Shown: one piece after another, positions 1 through 7,971 of the stretch
Numbering within the stretch: position 1 is the stretch's first letter
How the letters are laid out: every line of letters begins with the position of its first letter
Origin: Catenovulum sediminis
GTDB lineage: Bacteria > Pseudomonadota > Gammaproteobacteria > Enterobacterales > Alteromonadaceae
DNA: 64,000 nt
Direction: 5' to 3' (one strand)
Assembly: GCF_040270295.1 (NCBI RefSeq)
Contig: NZ_JBELOE010000200.1
Translations under genes and position numbers: made by a program
The notes under the pieces: generated by a model
Told to the model about the DNA's origin: nothing
Database searches by the model: none
Seen by the model: only the letters and a program-made list of their open reading frames with translations

Positions 1-1
1 T

Positions 2-106
2 TGGTCAAAACCTAAAAAAGACATGCGGCTGTCAGACTATGAAAATATCAATAGTGTTTCATTTTATGACGTGAAAAATGCTGGTTTAAAAGTTGAAAGG
101 CTTTGA
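2..106 (+). CDS. C-terminal end of an unidentified protein (partial at left edge)
   Basis: An open frame enters from the left edge and ends at a TGA at 104-106, giving 34 residues that finish in KNAGLKVERL. It is on the same strand as the glycan genes that follow, with a 35-base gap to the next start, so it is probably the previous member of the same operon. The fragment is too short and too lacking in motifs for a family call. Confidence 0.5.
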   Translation, partial: WSKPKKDMRLSDYENINSVSFYDVKNAGLKVERL

Positions 107-141
107 AATCAAGCTAAAGAGGATACTAAGGTGTTCATAGT

Positions 142-1329
142 ATGATCGATATCCTAAGTAAAGTTGTACCTATTCCCGCATCCGCGTTGCGATACAAGCG
201 CTTTTTTTTATTTGGCAATGGGGGCTTTGCACAACGTTTAGCGCAGTCTTTTGGTGAAAATATTTTAGGGGTTGTCGATTACTTCAATTATAGGGACAGT
301 TTTTTAGGGGGGAAAAAGTATAAAACATTCGCGCCTAGCGAGGTCGGTGGTGTTGTTGTTTTAGGGACAGGTAACGGATCGTATCAGTACAACCAATTGA
401 AAGCATTAAGACCATTTTCTGATAGGTTGGATAGAATCTACATAATCGACGAGTATATGTCGAAGCGAAATATACACAAATGCCCAGTAGAGCAAAGCAT
501 ATTACTCTTAGAACATGCTGATGGGGTGATTCGGCATGAGAAGCATCTTGTAGCGTTAAAGAATTACTGCTCGACTCAGGGGCGACAAATTGTTTCAATT
601 TGTCCCAATACACTAATGTATTATTCCGATTATTTAGAATGTCCAAGTACTCTAATTTGGGGGGGGCAAAGAGAGTTGTATAAGTCCATTGACTTGCTTA
701 TGCGCGGTTGTAGCAAATCGTTTGTTGAGTATGGTTTTTTCCCTCAATCTAAGCATATCTATTTGGATCGCTTGGGAGTTAATCATGAATGTAGTTTAAT
801 GACAGACGATTTATCCTGGGTTGAAAATTACCATTTTGAGAAATTGAAGAACGTTAAAGCGCGCTTTTTAGATAGATTTAAGTATCGGGGGGGGGAATAT
901 GTGTTAGTCCCCTTGCAGGTTCCAGATGATGCAAATGTAGTTAATACTTCTCGATTTGTTAGCGGAATGCAGGAATTTATAGATTATATTATAAATTACT
1001 ACCCCTCGAACCAGAGAATATTGTTCAAGCCGCATCCCAAAGATCCGAATAAGAATAGTTACAGTTATCATGGTAGAGATGTATCAGAGTTGCCTTTTTT
1101 AGTCTTATTAGAGAGCGCTATACATGTTCATGGCATAACTTCCAGTACGTTATACGAGTCTGTATTGGCTGGGGTCGATGTTTTGTCGGAAGGCGTTTCC
1201 TTGTTAAACAAGCATAAGTCTAGATTGAAGTCCTTACTTGCTGCAATGGTTGATCGTCAGGTTGAAATTGATGAAATCGATATTGGTGATACATTGAAGC
1301 GCTATTCCAATTTACTGTTAGACGTATAG
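142..1329 (+). CDS. KpsC/KpsS-like capsule polysaccharide glycosyltransferase with N-terminal Rossmann-like domain
   Basis: Predicted 395-residue cytoplasmic protein. The C-terminal half (about 250-345) carries motifs of the bacterial capsule-synthesis (KpsC/KpsS) family: VLVPLQVPDDAN near 254-265, the FKPHPKD signature with His-Pro at 298-299, and TSSTLYE near 333-339. Known members are GT-B-fold Kdo transferases. The N-terminal 100 residues look like a small nucleotide-binding module (LFGNGGFAQ at 23-31, then GVVDYF), resembling segments in three other cluster proteins. The gene contains G-tracts of 6, 8 and 9 bases at 307-312, 659-666 and 887-895, which could make it phase-variable. The family assignment is fairly good; donor and acceptor are unknown. 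Confidence 0.6.
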   Translation: MIDILSKVVPIPASALRYKRFFLFGNGGFAQRLAQSFGENILGVVDYFNYRDSFLGGKKYKTFAPSEVGGVVVLGTGNGSYQYNQLKALRPFSDRLDRIYIIDEYMSKRNIHKCPVEQSILLLEHADGVIRHEKHLVALKNYCSTQGRQIVSICPNTLMYYSDYLECPSTLIWGGQRELYKSIDLLMRGCSKSFVEYGFFPQSKHIYLDRLGVNHECSLMTDDLSWVENYHFEKLKNVKARFLDRFKYRGGEYVLVPLQVPDDANVVNTSRFVSGMQEFIDYIINYYPSNQRILFKPHPKDPNKNSYSYHGRDVSELPFLVLLESAIHVHGITSSTLYESVLAGVDVLSEGVSLLNKHKSRLKSLLAAMVDRQVEIDEIDIGDTLKRYSNLLLDV

Positions 1330-1383
1330 TAATGTCTTATTGTGTTTGTGAATAATTAACTAATTGAAAATTAAATGGCATAG

Positions 1384-2538
1384 ATGAACTCAAATATTAT
1401 TGCAGGCAAAAAATGTATCGTTGTAGCGCCCTCAGGATATTTAAAGGGACGGGGTAGCATATCTAAAAAATTTATAGAATCCTTCGATTTAGTTGTGAAA
1501 ACAACAGATATGTGTGAAATGTATGATCCTAATTTCGAATTAGGGAGTCGTTGTGATATTTGGTACGGGATGCCCTGTGCATCAAATGGTTGGCGTGTGG
1601 ATCTTGAAAAATTGCAAAGTCAGTCTGTCCAATTAATGAAATTACAACCTTGTATCAAAGATTACCAGGCAACTTGGAACCGATATATTGATTGGTTTGA
1701 AAAACAAAAACATAGTATTAGGTATGAATTTTCGAATGTGGAATTTTATCAGCAGTTGGTTCAACAATTAGAGGGAATACCCTTCTCGGGTATTTTTGCA
1801 ATTGCCGATTTATTGAATGAAGGTGCAGAACAGGTCTATGCATATGGGTTTGACTTTTATCGCTCAGGATATTTTATTGATTTGATTATGGGAGATGGAG
1901 CGTTCAATAACATTTGGCATAAACCAAGTGCTCAACTTAAGTACCTTAATAAATTGTTGGAAAATCCAAAGTTTGATTGTGATTTAAATCTTAAATCAAT
2001 TTTATCGGAAAACCCTGAAAATAATGAAAAACTGGTTGATTTAGATATATTACTTGAAGCTGAATGTCGACATTTTCAGCAACTGTCTCGATTTAACAAA
2101 ATATTATTGTTCCGAACTTGCACAGAAAACGTATTTGAAAAAATTTATTTTTCTTTGACCAAATGCAGTCCACCTAACTTGATTGACATTGTATGTTCAG
2201 CTGAATTTCAATCAAGAGAGTTTTTGAGTGAAAGTCAGGTTTTTGCGATTCCAACTCATGACTCATTGGATTTAAAGCAACTGAAACGGTTAAAAATTGA
2301 GAACAATTATGACACATTTATTGTACCTTATAACGGAGCGCAAATTTTAACGTATTTGGATATATTTAAGTATATTCTTTACTTAGGGGGTGAGGAAGTA
2401 CTACTAGTTTCAACTCGTGGCAGTGTGAAACGGCTGGAGAATCTTGAGCAAGTGTGTGAAGAAATTCAAGAGTATGCAGAATATAGGGCTCGTTTCAGTT
2501 TATTGAAAGAAAAATACGATCGGAAATATGCATTGTGA
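1384..2538 (+). CDS. GT29-like (sialyltransferase-fold) glycosyltransferase
   Basis: 384 residues. The N-terminus has the nucleotide-sugar-binding L-motif style of GT29 sialyltransferases (CIVVAPSGYLKG at 11-22, then FDLVVKT at 34-40). The small-motif-like stretch GIFAIADLLNEGAEQVYAYG with a following FDFY lies near 136-160. The C-terminal 170 residues do not match a domain I recognise; they may be an acceptor-binding or partner domain. No CMP-sialic acid synthesis gene is in the window, so the donor may be another CMP- or NDP-sugar. The next gene starts eight bases downstream, suggesting one transcript. The fold call is moderate and the substrate is unknown. Confidence 0.55.
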   Translation: MNSNIIAGKKCIVVAPSGYLKGRGSISKKFIESFDLVVKTTDMCEMYDPNFELGSRCDIWYGMPCASNGWRVDLEKLQSQSVQLMKLQPCIKDYQATWNRYIDWFEKQKHSIRYEFSNVEFYQQLVQQLEGIPFSGIFAIADLLNEGAEQVYAYGFDFYRSGYFIDLIMGDGAFNNIWHKPSAQLKYLNKLLENPKFDCDLNLKSILSENPENNEKLVDLDILLEAECRHFQQLSRFNKILLFRTCTENVFEKIYFSLTKCSPPNLIDIVCSAEFQSREFLSESQVFAIPTHDSLDLKQLKRLKIENNYDTFIVPYNGAQILTYLDIFKYILYLGGEEVLLVSTRGSVKRLENLEQVCEEIQEYAEYRARFSLLKEKYDRKYAL

Positions 2539-2545
2539 GACTTAA

Positions 2546-3688
2546 ATGAATAAATATACAAACAAAGCACTATATGTAGGTTGTGGTAATGATAGGCGGG
2601 AAGGTTTCTTACACAGTGATACTCGTGATATCGAAGGGATTGATTTCGTATGTCCAGCCTGGGAAATTTCAAAATTTTGTCAGAACCTAACAGAAATTTA
2701 TTCGAGGCACATGTTAGAGCACTTAACTTCAATGGAAGCGGATACCGCGTTAAACGATTGGTATAAAGCATTGGCGATAGGCGGTACTCTTCGCATTATT
2801 GTCCCTAATATGGATTTTCATATTAAGCAGTGGTTGGAAGCAGAGTGGAATGAGGAAACATTAAGAGATCCTAAATCTAATGCGCGGTATGGTTTTGCCG
2901 GTTTGTGGGGTTGGCAACGAGAATGCAATCCAACTCAAAAAGATTATAACCAGGATTATTGGGATGTTCATAAATCAGGATATAACCAAAAAAGGTTAAG
3001 TTTTTTGCTTAAGCGAGCTGGGTTTGTAGATGTGCATACAGAAGTAAAGAATGATGTACATTTGGTTGCAACGGCTAGAAAAATTATGAATAAAGGAGAG
3101 CGACAAGTATCTCCAACGATAGAAAATATCCGCCATGATCATTTGAATAGGTATTATTTCGCGAGTGAATATATTAAGCAATATAAGCCAAATCACATAT
3201 TGGATTTAGCTTGCGGTATTGGTTATGGCGCTAAACTTCTCGCTGAAGTAACAAATGCTAAAGTAACGGGTATAGATATTGATGAAGGTGCTATCTGCTA
3301 TGCTAAACAGCACTATCAGACCGACACTACAAGTTTCCTGTGTCAAGATGTGTTGAGTATGTATCAATATTCTGAACAATATGATGCAATAGTGTCGTTT
3401 GAAACGATCGAACATATTAAAAGTGACTTATTGCTTTTACAAATACTTTTTCAGCAATTGAGGAAAGGTGGAGTATTTATTTGCTCTACTCCAAATCAAA
3501 GTGTTATACCATTTAATAAAGAAAAATATAAGTATCACATACGACACTATACTGTAGATGAAATTATTGATTTGGTCTCGCGAGCAGGATTTAGAAATAT
3601 TGAAGTATACACTCAAAAAGACGTTAAAAGCGGAACAGTGCAACTGGGTCGAGATGGGTGTTTTACAATTTTGGTTTGTAAAAAATAA
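2546..3688 (+). CDS. Tandem (two-domain) SAM-dependent methyltransferase
   Basis: 380 residues with two class I methyltransferase-like domains. The N-terminal one (about 8-175) begins LYVGCGNDRREGFLHSD and contains SRHMLEHL and LRIIVPNMD, as in predicted SAM-dependent methyltransferases of glycan clusters. The C-terminal one (about 195-380) has a full motif I, ILDLACGIGYGAKLL, the acidic VTGIDIDE strand and a motif IV-like VSFETIEHI. It probably methylates a sugar or lipid-linked glycan in the cytoplasm. The first domain lacks a standard GxGxG glycine pattern and may be regulatory or degenerate. It sits in a same-strand run of glycan genes. Confidence 0.65.
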   Translation: MNKYTNKALYVGCGNDRREGFLHSDTRDIEGIDFVCPAWEISKFCQNLTEIYSRHMLEHLTSMEADTALNDWYKALAIGGTLRIIVPNMDFHIKQWLEAEWNEETLRDPKSNARYGFAGLWGWQRECNPTQKDYNQDYWDVHKSGYNQKRLSFLLKRAGFVDVHTEVKNDVHLVATARKIMNKGERQVSPTIENIRHDHLNRYYFASEYIKQYKPNHILDLACGIGYGAKLLAEVTNAKVTGIDIDEGAICYAKQHYQTDTTSFLCQDVLSMYQYSEQYDAIVSFETIEHIKSDLLLLQILFQQLRKGGVFICSTPNQSVIPFNKEKYKYHIRHYTVDEIIDLVSRAGFRNIEVYTQKDVKSGTVQLGRDGCFTILVCKK

Positions 3689-3709
3689 GGTACTTGGAAT
3701 AGAAGTAAT

Positions 3710-5377
3710 ATGAGAAGTACCATCAAACATATTCGAAATGCTTTCAATTTTTTAAGTGTAAATACTAATTACAAATACTTTAAAAATCAGTTAATCCAAA
3801 AAGTTGGTGTACTAAATCAGCAAAAGAAAATTACAAGTAAAAAAAGATTGCTGGCAGTGTATGATTTTTTAGAACTCCCTTATACCTCTGATATATGTGT
3901 GTTTTTAATGAATGCTGACGCAGAGAGAAGACTACAAGGGTGTGAAAAGATGGATGTCATGTTTGTCACCTGCAGTGAAATTCCCGCAAATCCAAATTAT
4001 GAAAAAAGAATAAATAATGAAAATTATAGGCATCTTATACATAATTTAGGCATTGAATATCTTAGAATGTTCGACAATGTGGGGAGTTTTTTTTTAATAG
4101 ATGGTCGCAACCAGTCAATTGAATTATTTAATTTATTAAAGTGTCATTCTTTTGTTTTCCCTCAAGACTACAACCCTAATTATCCTTTTGAAAGGTCTAC
4201 AATTTTCGAACGACCTTTAATACATCATTCTGTGAATATTTCTTGTTTATCTAAAAAAGACCGTAGTTATAATGCATTAAGGCCTCCTAAACAAGCTTTG
4301 CAATTAGCGCAAAAATGGATAATGAATCATGTTTATCCAAAAATCCCTATAACTATTACTTTAAGAGAGAGTCAAAATACAGACCCAGAGCGTTCCAATA
4401 GTTTGGCTGAGTGGCAAAAGTTAGTCGACGCATTCAAAGATGACGAACGTTATAAATTTATAGTATTGAGAGACTATTATAATTTGTATGATGATGAATG
4501 CATAGTTGGGAAGAATGTAGTGTATTGTAATGAGGCTGTTATTTCTTTAACTTTTAGAGCAGCTTTACATGAACTAGCGACTCTGAACCTGTTTATTCCA
4601 AATGGAGTTAATGTGGTTTCGCTGTTTTCAAACAAAACACGTTACATCAAATTTAAAATTTTGACACCAGGGGTTCACGTGACTTCAGAGTACATAGTCA
4701 AAGGTACTTCTGGGTTAAATGTTGGTGAGCAGTGGGCCGGATCTACTAAATATCAGCGGATGGTATGGTGCAATGATGATTTTGAGGTGTTGTTTAGAGA
4801 AACAAATCAAATGTTAAGTATCCTAGACGAGGATGAGCAGTTGATTCCAAAATTTTATGACTCGAAGGTTTGCAATGAAAATAATAGTGGCTTGAGTGAT
4901 AAATGTGAGCTGATGCACTCTAAAAAGGTAGAGCAAAAGTTAAAAAGTGTTATCTCGGTAAGAACGCCCATATCATATTACATAAAAGTTTTTAAAGCTT
5001 TATATTATTTTAGGTTATTAAAGTTTTTCTACTGTACTCTTTTTAATAGACACCCTTATAAAGTGCTATCCCAAAGAGAAATAAAACCTAACGAAGCTTT
5101 AGTGTTTTATGGTTATGGCACAGTCACTCAGGCTTTGATTAAAGCTTACCGAGAGCAGACTATTGCCATCGTTGACAAAAATATAAATGTTGCAGAGCAA
5201 TGTAAACACAACGATATAAGTGTAGAGCCGATAAATGCATTATCTGTCCTGAATTTTGATTATCTTGTAGTGACTCCTCAAGGAAGGGAACTCGACATTA
5301 TTGAAGACTTAAGTAAGTCATTCAATATTCCGAAAAATAAATTTTTAGTTGCTTCTGATATGGCGTATAGACCTTAA
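3710..5377 (+). CDS. Unidentified glycan-cluster protein with C-terminal Rossmann-like domain
   Basis: 555 residues, very A+T-rich coding sequence. I do not recognise the main domain. The central part has alternating strands and helices (PITITLRESQNTD near 222-234, YKFIVLRDYY, then FIPNGVNVVSLFS), compatible with a GT-B-type glycosyltransferase, but no diagnostic motif is visible. The last 95 residues form a Rossmann-like module (ALVFYGYGTVTQALIKAY then IAIVDKN and FDYLVVTPQG) like those in the proteins at 142, 6889 and 7968. Context suggests a role in making or attaching the cluster's glycan. Function is not established. Confidence 0.5.
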   Translation: MRSTIKHIRNAFNFLSVNTNYKYFKNQLIQKVGVLNQQKKITSKKRLLAVYDFLELPYTSDICVFLMNADAERRLQGCEKMDVMFVTCSEIPANPNYEKRINNENYRHLIHNLGIEYLRMFDNVGSFFLIDGRNQSIELFNLLKCHSFVFPQDYNPNYPFERSTIFERPLIHHSVNISCLSKKDRSYNALRPPKQALQLAQKWIMNHVYPKIPITITLRESQNTDPERSNSLAEWQKLVDAFKDDERYKFIVLRDYYNLYDDECIVGKNVVYCNEAVISLTFRAALHELATLNLFIPNGVNVVSLFSNKTRYIKFKILTPGVHVTSEYIVKGTSGLNVGEQWAGSTKYQRMVWCNDDFEVLFRETNQMLSILDEDEQLIPKFYDSKVCNENNSGLSDKCELMHSKKVEQKLKSVISVRTPISYYIKVFKALYYFRLLKFFYCTLFNRHPYKVLSQREIKPNEALVFYGYGTVTQALIKAYREQTIAIVDKNINVAEQCKHNDISVEPINALSVLNFDYLVVTPQGRELDIIEDLSKSFNIPKNKFLVASDMAYRP

Positions 5378-5383
5378 AAACAT

Positions 5384-5389
5384 AGGTGA
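5384..5389 (+). promoter_or_regulatory. Ribosome binding site favouring the TTG start at 5395
   Basis: AGGTGA sits five bases before TTG at 5395. An upstream GTG at 5386 lies inside this element and has no Shine-Dalgarno of its own, so the TTG is the better start for the epimerase gene. Confidence 0.5.
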
Positions 5390-5394
5390 ATATT

Positions 5395-6336
5395 TTGAAT
5401 AAGACAATATTAGTTACAGGTGCATGTGGTTACAAGGGCACTGTTTTGGTTGCAAAATTACTTAAAGCTGGGTACAAAGTGATTGCTTTTGACATACAGT
5501 GGTTTGGCAACCATCTAAAACCGCATGATAATTTAACAGTGGTCAAAGGTGATGTACGTTTCCCAGCAACGATACCATTTGAAGGCACCGACGCAATAAT
5601 TCACCTAGCTTCAATCGCAAATGACCCTTGCGGTGATTTAGACCCCAAGCTGACTTGGGAGGTTAGTGCTTTGGCAACAATGCAACTAGCTGACCATGCA
5701 GTAAGAAATGGCATTAAACATTTTATATATGCCTCTTCTGGCAGTGTTTATGGCGTCAAAGAAGAAGAGAATGTTACGGAAGAGTTAACTTTGGAGCCTT
5801 TGTCAGAGTACAACAAAACGAAAATGGTCTCAGAGCGAGTGTTGTTGAGTTATAGTGACAAAATGGTTGTTCAAATAGTAAGACCGGCCACCGTTTGTGG
5901 ATTGTCTCCTAGAATGCGGTTAGATGTCGCAGTAAACATGCTGACTATGCAAGCCATTAAAAATGGAAAAATTACTGTTTTCGGTGGAGAACAATCGAGA
6001 CCGAATATTCACATTGACGATATTACAGATTTGTATATGTTCTTTCTTGAACGGCCAAACGTGACAGGTATCTTTAACGCTGGGTTTGAGAATATAACGA
6101 TAGCAGAAATAGCTGAAATACTAGCATGTAAAACAAATGCTGAAATTATAACAACGCCATCAAATGATCCCCGTTCTTACAGGGTAAACTCTGATAAATT
6201 ACTAGCAACAGGTTTTAAACCAAAAAAGTCGGTGGAAATAGCTATTGGCGAAGTAATTGACGCTTATGAAAAGGGAATCTTGGTCGATAAAGAGGAGTAT
6301 TACAATTTAAACTGGATGCAAAAGGCTATTTTATGA
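5395..6336 (+). CDS. NAD-dependent sugar epimerase/dehydratase (extended SDR)
   Basis: 313 residues from a TTG start chosen by spacing to AGGTGA. An extended short-chain dehydrogenase acting on a nucleotide sugar. It has the NAD-binding glycine motif TGACGYKG near the N-terminus, DVRFP, the HLASIAND strand, SSGSVYG with the catalytic Ser, and YNKTK as the YxxxK catalytic pair. RPATVCG and NIHIDDI are typical of the epimerase/dehydratase family. Its stop overlaps the start of the GmhA-like gene by four bases, implying translational coupling and a shared heptose-type pathway. The specific reaction (epimerase, dehydratase or oxidase) cannot be decided. Confidence 0.75.
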   Translation: MNKTILVTGACGYKGTVLVAKLLKAGYKVIAFDIQWFGNHLKPHDNLTVVKGDVRFPATIPFEGTDAIIHLASIANDPCGDLDPKLTWEVSALATMQLADHAVRNGIKHFIYASSGSVYGVKEEENVTEELTLEPLSEYNKTKMVSERVLLSYSDKMVVQIVRPATVCGLSPRMRLDVAVNMLTMQAIKNGKITVFGGEQSRPNIHIDDITDLYMFFLERPNVTGIFNAGFENITIAEIAEILACKTNAEIITTPSNDPRSYRVNSDKLLATGFKPKKSVEIAIGEVIDAYEKGILVDKEEYYNLNWMQKAIL

Positions 6337-6902
6337 AGCGATTAAATTGCATTGATTATGCCCGACGCTTGAGTGATATTTTATTATCCACTGATTGGGA
6401 TAATGTTGAAAAGTTAGCAAATAAACTTCATGCACTGGGTAATAATAATTCTACACTCTTTTTATGTGGTAATGGAGGCAGTGCAGGAAACGCTGAGCAT
6501 TTGGCAAATGACTTTCTATATGGAATCAGCCCAAATGACGCAAATGGGCTGAAAGTTGAAGCTTTATCTGCAAATTGTTCAGTACTAACTTGTTTAGGAA
6601 ACGACTTGGGGTATGAGCAAATATTCTCTAGGCAATTAGAAGTCAAAGCATCAGCTGGTGATATGTTGATTGTGCTTTCGGGTTCTGGAAATTCTAAGAA
6701 CATTTTGCAGGCTATAGAAGTGGCTAAGAGGAAAAATGTATTTACAGTTGGAATCTTAGGGTTCGATGGCGGTATGGCAAAGTCAATGGTTGATTTTGTA
6801 GTGCATTTTAACATCAACGATATGCAACTTTCCGAGGATTTGCAGTTAATTACTGGGCACATGATAATGAAAATGATGAGAGAATCTCTTGGCAAAGCAT
6901 AA
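6333..6902 (+). CDS. gmhA: Sedoheptulose-7-phosphate isomerase (GmhA-like SIS domain protein)
   Basis: 189 residues, usual GmhA length. GmhA converts sedoheptulose 7-phosphate to D-glycero-D-manno-heptose 7-phosphate, the first step of activated heptose synthesis. Visible SIS-domain features are FLCGNGGSAGNAEHLANDF near 45-63, LSGSGNSKN near 110-118 and a C-terminal helix with EDLQLITGHM. The ATG overlaps the upstream stop (ATGA), and the next gene begins inside its 3' end. With the nucleotidyltransferase-kinase at 20971 and the HddC-like gene at 22479 it forms a heptose-activation set dedicated to this cluster. A paralogue for core LPS heptose would be expected elsewhere in the genome. Confidence 0.85.
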   Translation: MKRLNCIDYARRLSDILLSTDWDNVEKLANKLHALGNNNSTLFLCGNGGSAGNAEHLANDFLYGISPNDANGLKVEALSANCSVLTCLGNDLGYEQIFSRQLEVKASAGDMLIVLSGSGNSKNILQAIEVAKRKNVFTVGILGFDGGMAKSMVDFVVHFNINDMQLSEDLQLITGHMIMKMMRESLGKA

Positions 6903-7971
6903 AGGAATTAATGAATTATTTTCTAAAATTTTTGTGTTAGGTGCTACGCAAAAAGGATTTGACGTTTTTTCTACGATTGGTAATGCAAAATGCGCAATAG
7001 TAGATAATTTTAAGGCAGGTGAGGTATATAATGGAGTTGAAATTAATGCTCTGCCAAAGCATATTAATCAGGATACAGGGGTCGTTATAGCGACATCATA
7101 TGGAGCTTACAAAACGGTTATACGCCAACTTATTAATCGTCATTGTGAAATAAAACAGTTGTTTATTTTGCTTGGCTCTGACGTTTATGGACTTGATGAA
7201 GATTTGTCATGTGACGAGGGTGTGACTATAGCCGAAAAATCGCTGCATTTATCTTGCAGTCAAGAGTTTTTGTATTTTTCAGCGTTGACTCAGCATGAGA
7301 GATTAACGTTAGAAAATAACAAAACGATACCTTACTTTAAAGCACTACGCTTTGACAAAAAAAGTGTTGAAAGTCTAACTTTATTGAAAAAGTGCCAATT
7401 TTCATTGTTAGATTTTTCTAGAGGGTATGACGGAAATCATTCTTTGGATTCAAGTTCTGAAAAATTAATGAACGAGTTGTTTGATTTCTATACACCCAAC
7501 AACGCGACGATACAATTAGGTATCGCCATTAAAGAGCATTTTGATGAAGAACTCAGGCGTTTAGTTAATAGAGATTGGCTAATTTCTAACATTAGAGTAT
7601 TTGAATATACTGTTAGTCAAAACAGTAAATTATTTGGGCCTTTGTTATGGCATATAGATGGACTACCTAGCTCCGTAGTAAAAATTCTATACTACCCTCA
7701 ACCGATTGGAGCGCTTAAGGGGACAACACAACTGGAGACTAACGGCAGTGTAATCACTTATGAAAGTGAAACAGGTGGGGCGTTAATGTTCTGCTCCAAT
7801 GCTATTAAGCATAGAGCATTGATATCAGACTCTTATCCTAGGATGACATTGGAGTTGACCTTAGTTCCTTTAAACTCTCGTTATGAAAACGTTACTTATG
7901 TAGCGGGGAATAATGCGACTTTTCCTTTAATTCTAGGCCCTCAGTTTACAAATAAAAAGAGGATTGAATGA
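6889..7971 (+). CDS. Putative Fe(II)/2-oxoglutarate-type oxygenase fused to a Rossmann-like domain
   Basis: 360 residues if translation starts at TTG 6889, inside the gmhA end. The N-terminal 110 residues form a small nucleotide-binding-like module (KIFVLGATQKGFDVFS, then AIVDN and GVVIATS). The C-terminal half resembles phytanoyl-CoA-type dioxygenases: an HxD pair at 255 and 257 (LLWHIDGLP), a distal His at 308 (AIKHRA) and Arg 318 (YPRMTLE), matching the HxD...H...R iron and 2-oxoglutarate triad. It may hydroxylate a sugar or acyl substituent. A good AAAGGA plus ATG at 6911 lies in another frame, so the true N-terminus is uncertain. Moderate confidence. Confidence 0.5.
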   Translation: MAKHKGINELFSKIFVLGATQKGFDVFSTIGNAKCAIVDNFKAGEVYNGVEINALPKHINQDTGVVIATSYGAYKTVIRQLINRHCEIKQLFILLGSDVYGLDEDLSCDEGVTIAEKSLHLSCSQEFLYFSALTQHERLTLENNKTIPYFKALRFDKKSVESLTLLKKCQFSLLDFSRGYDGNHSLDSSSEKLMNELFDFYTPNNATIQLGIAIKEHFDEELRRLVNRDWLISNIRVFEYTVSQNSKLFGPLLWHIDGLPSSVVKILYYPQPIGALKGTTQLETNGSVITYESETGGALMFCSNAIKHRALISDSYPRMTLELTLVPLNSRYENVTYVAGNNATFPLILGPQFTNKKRIE

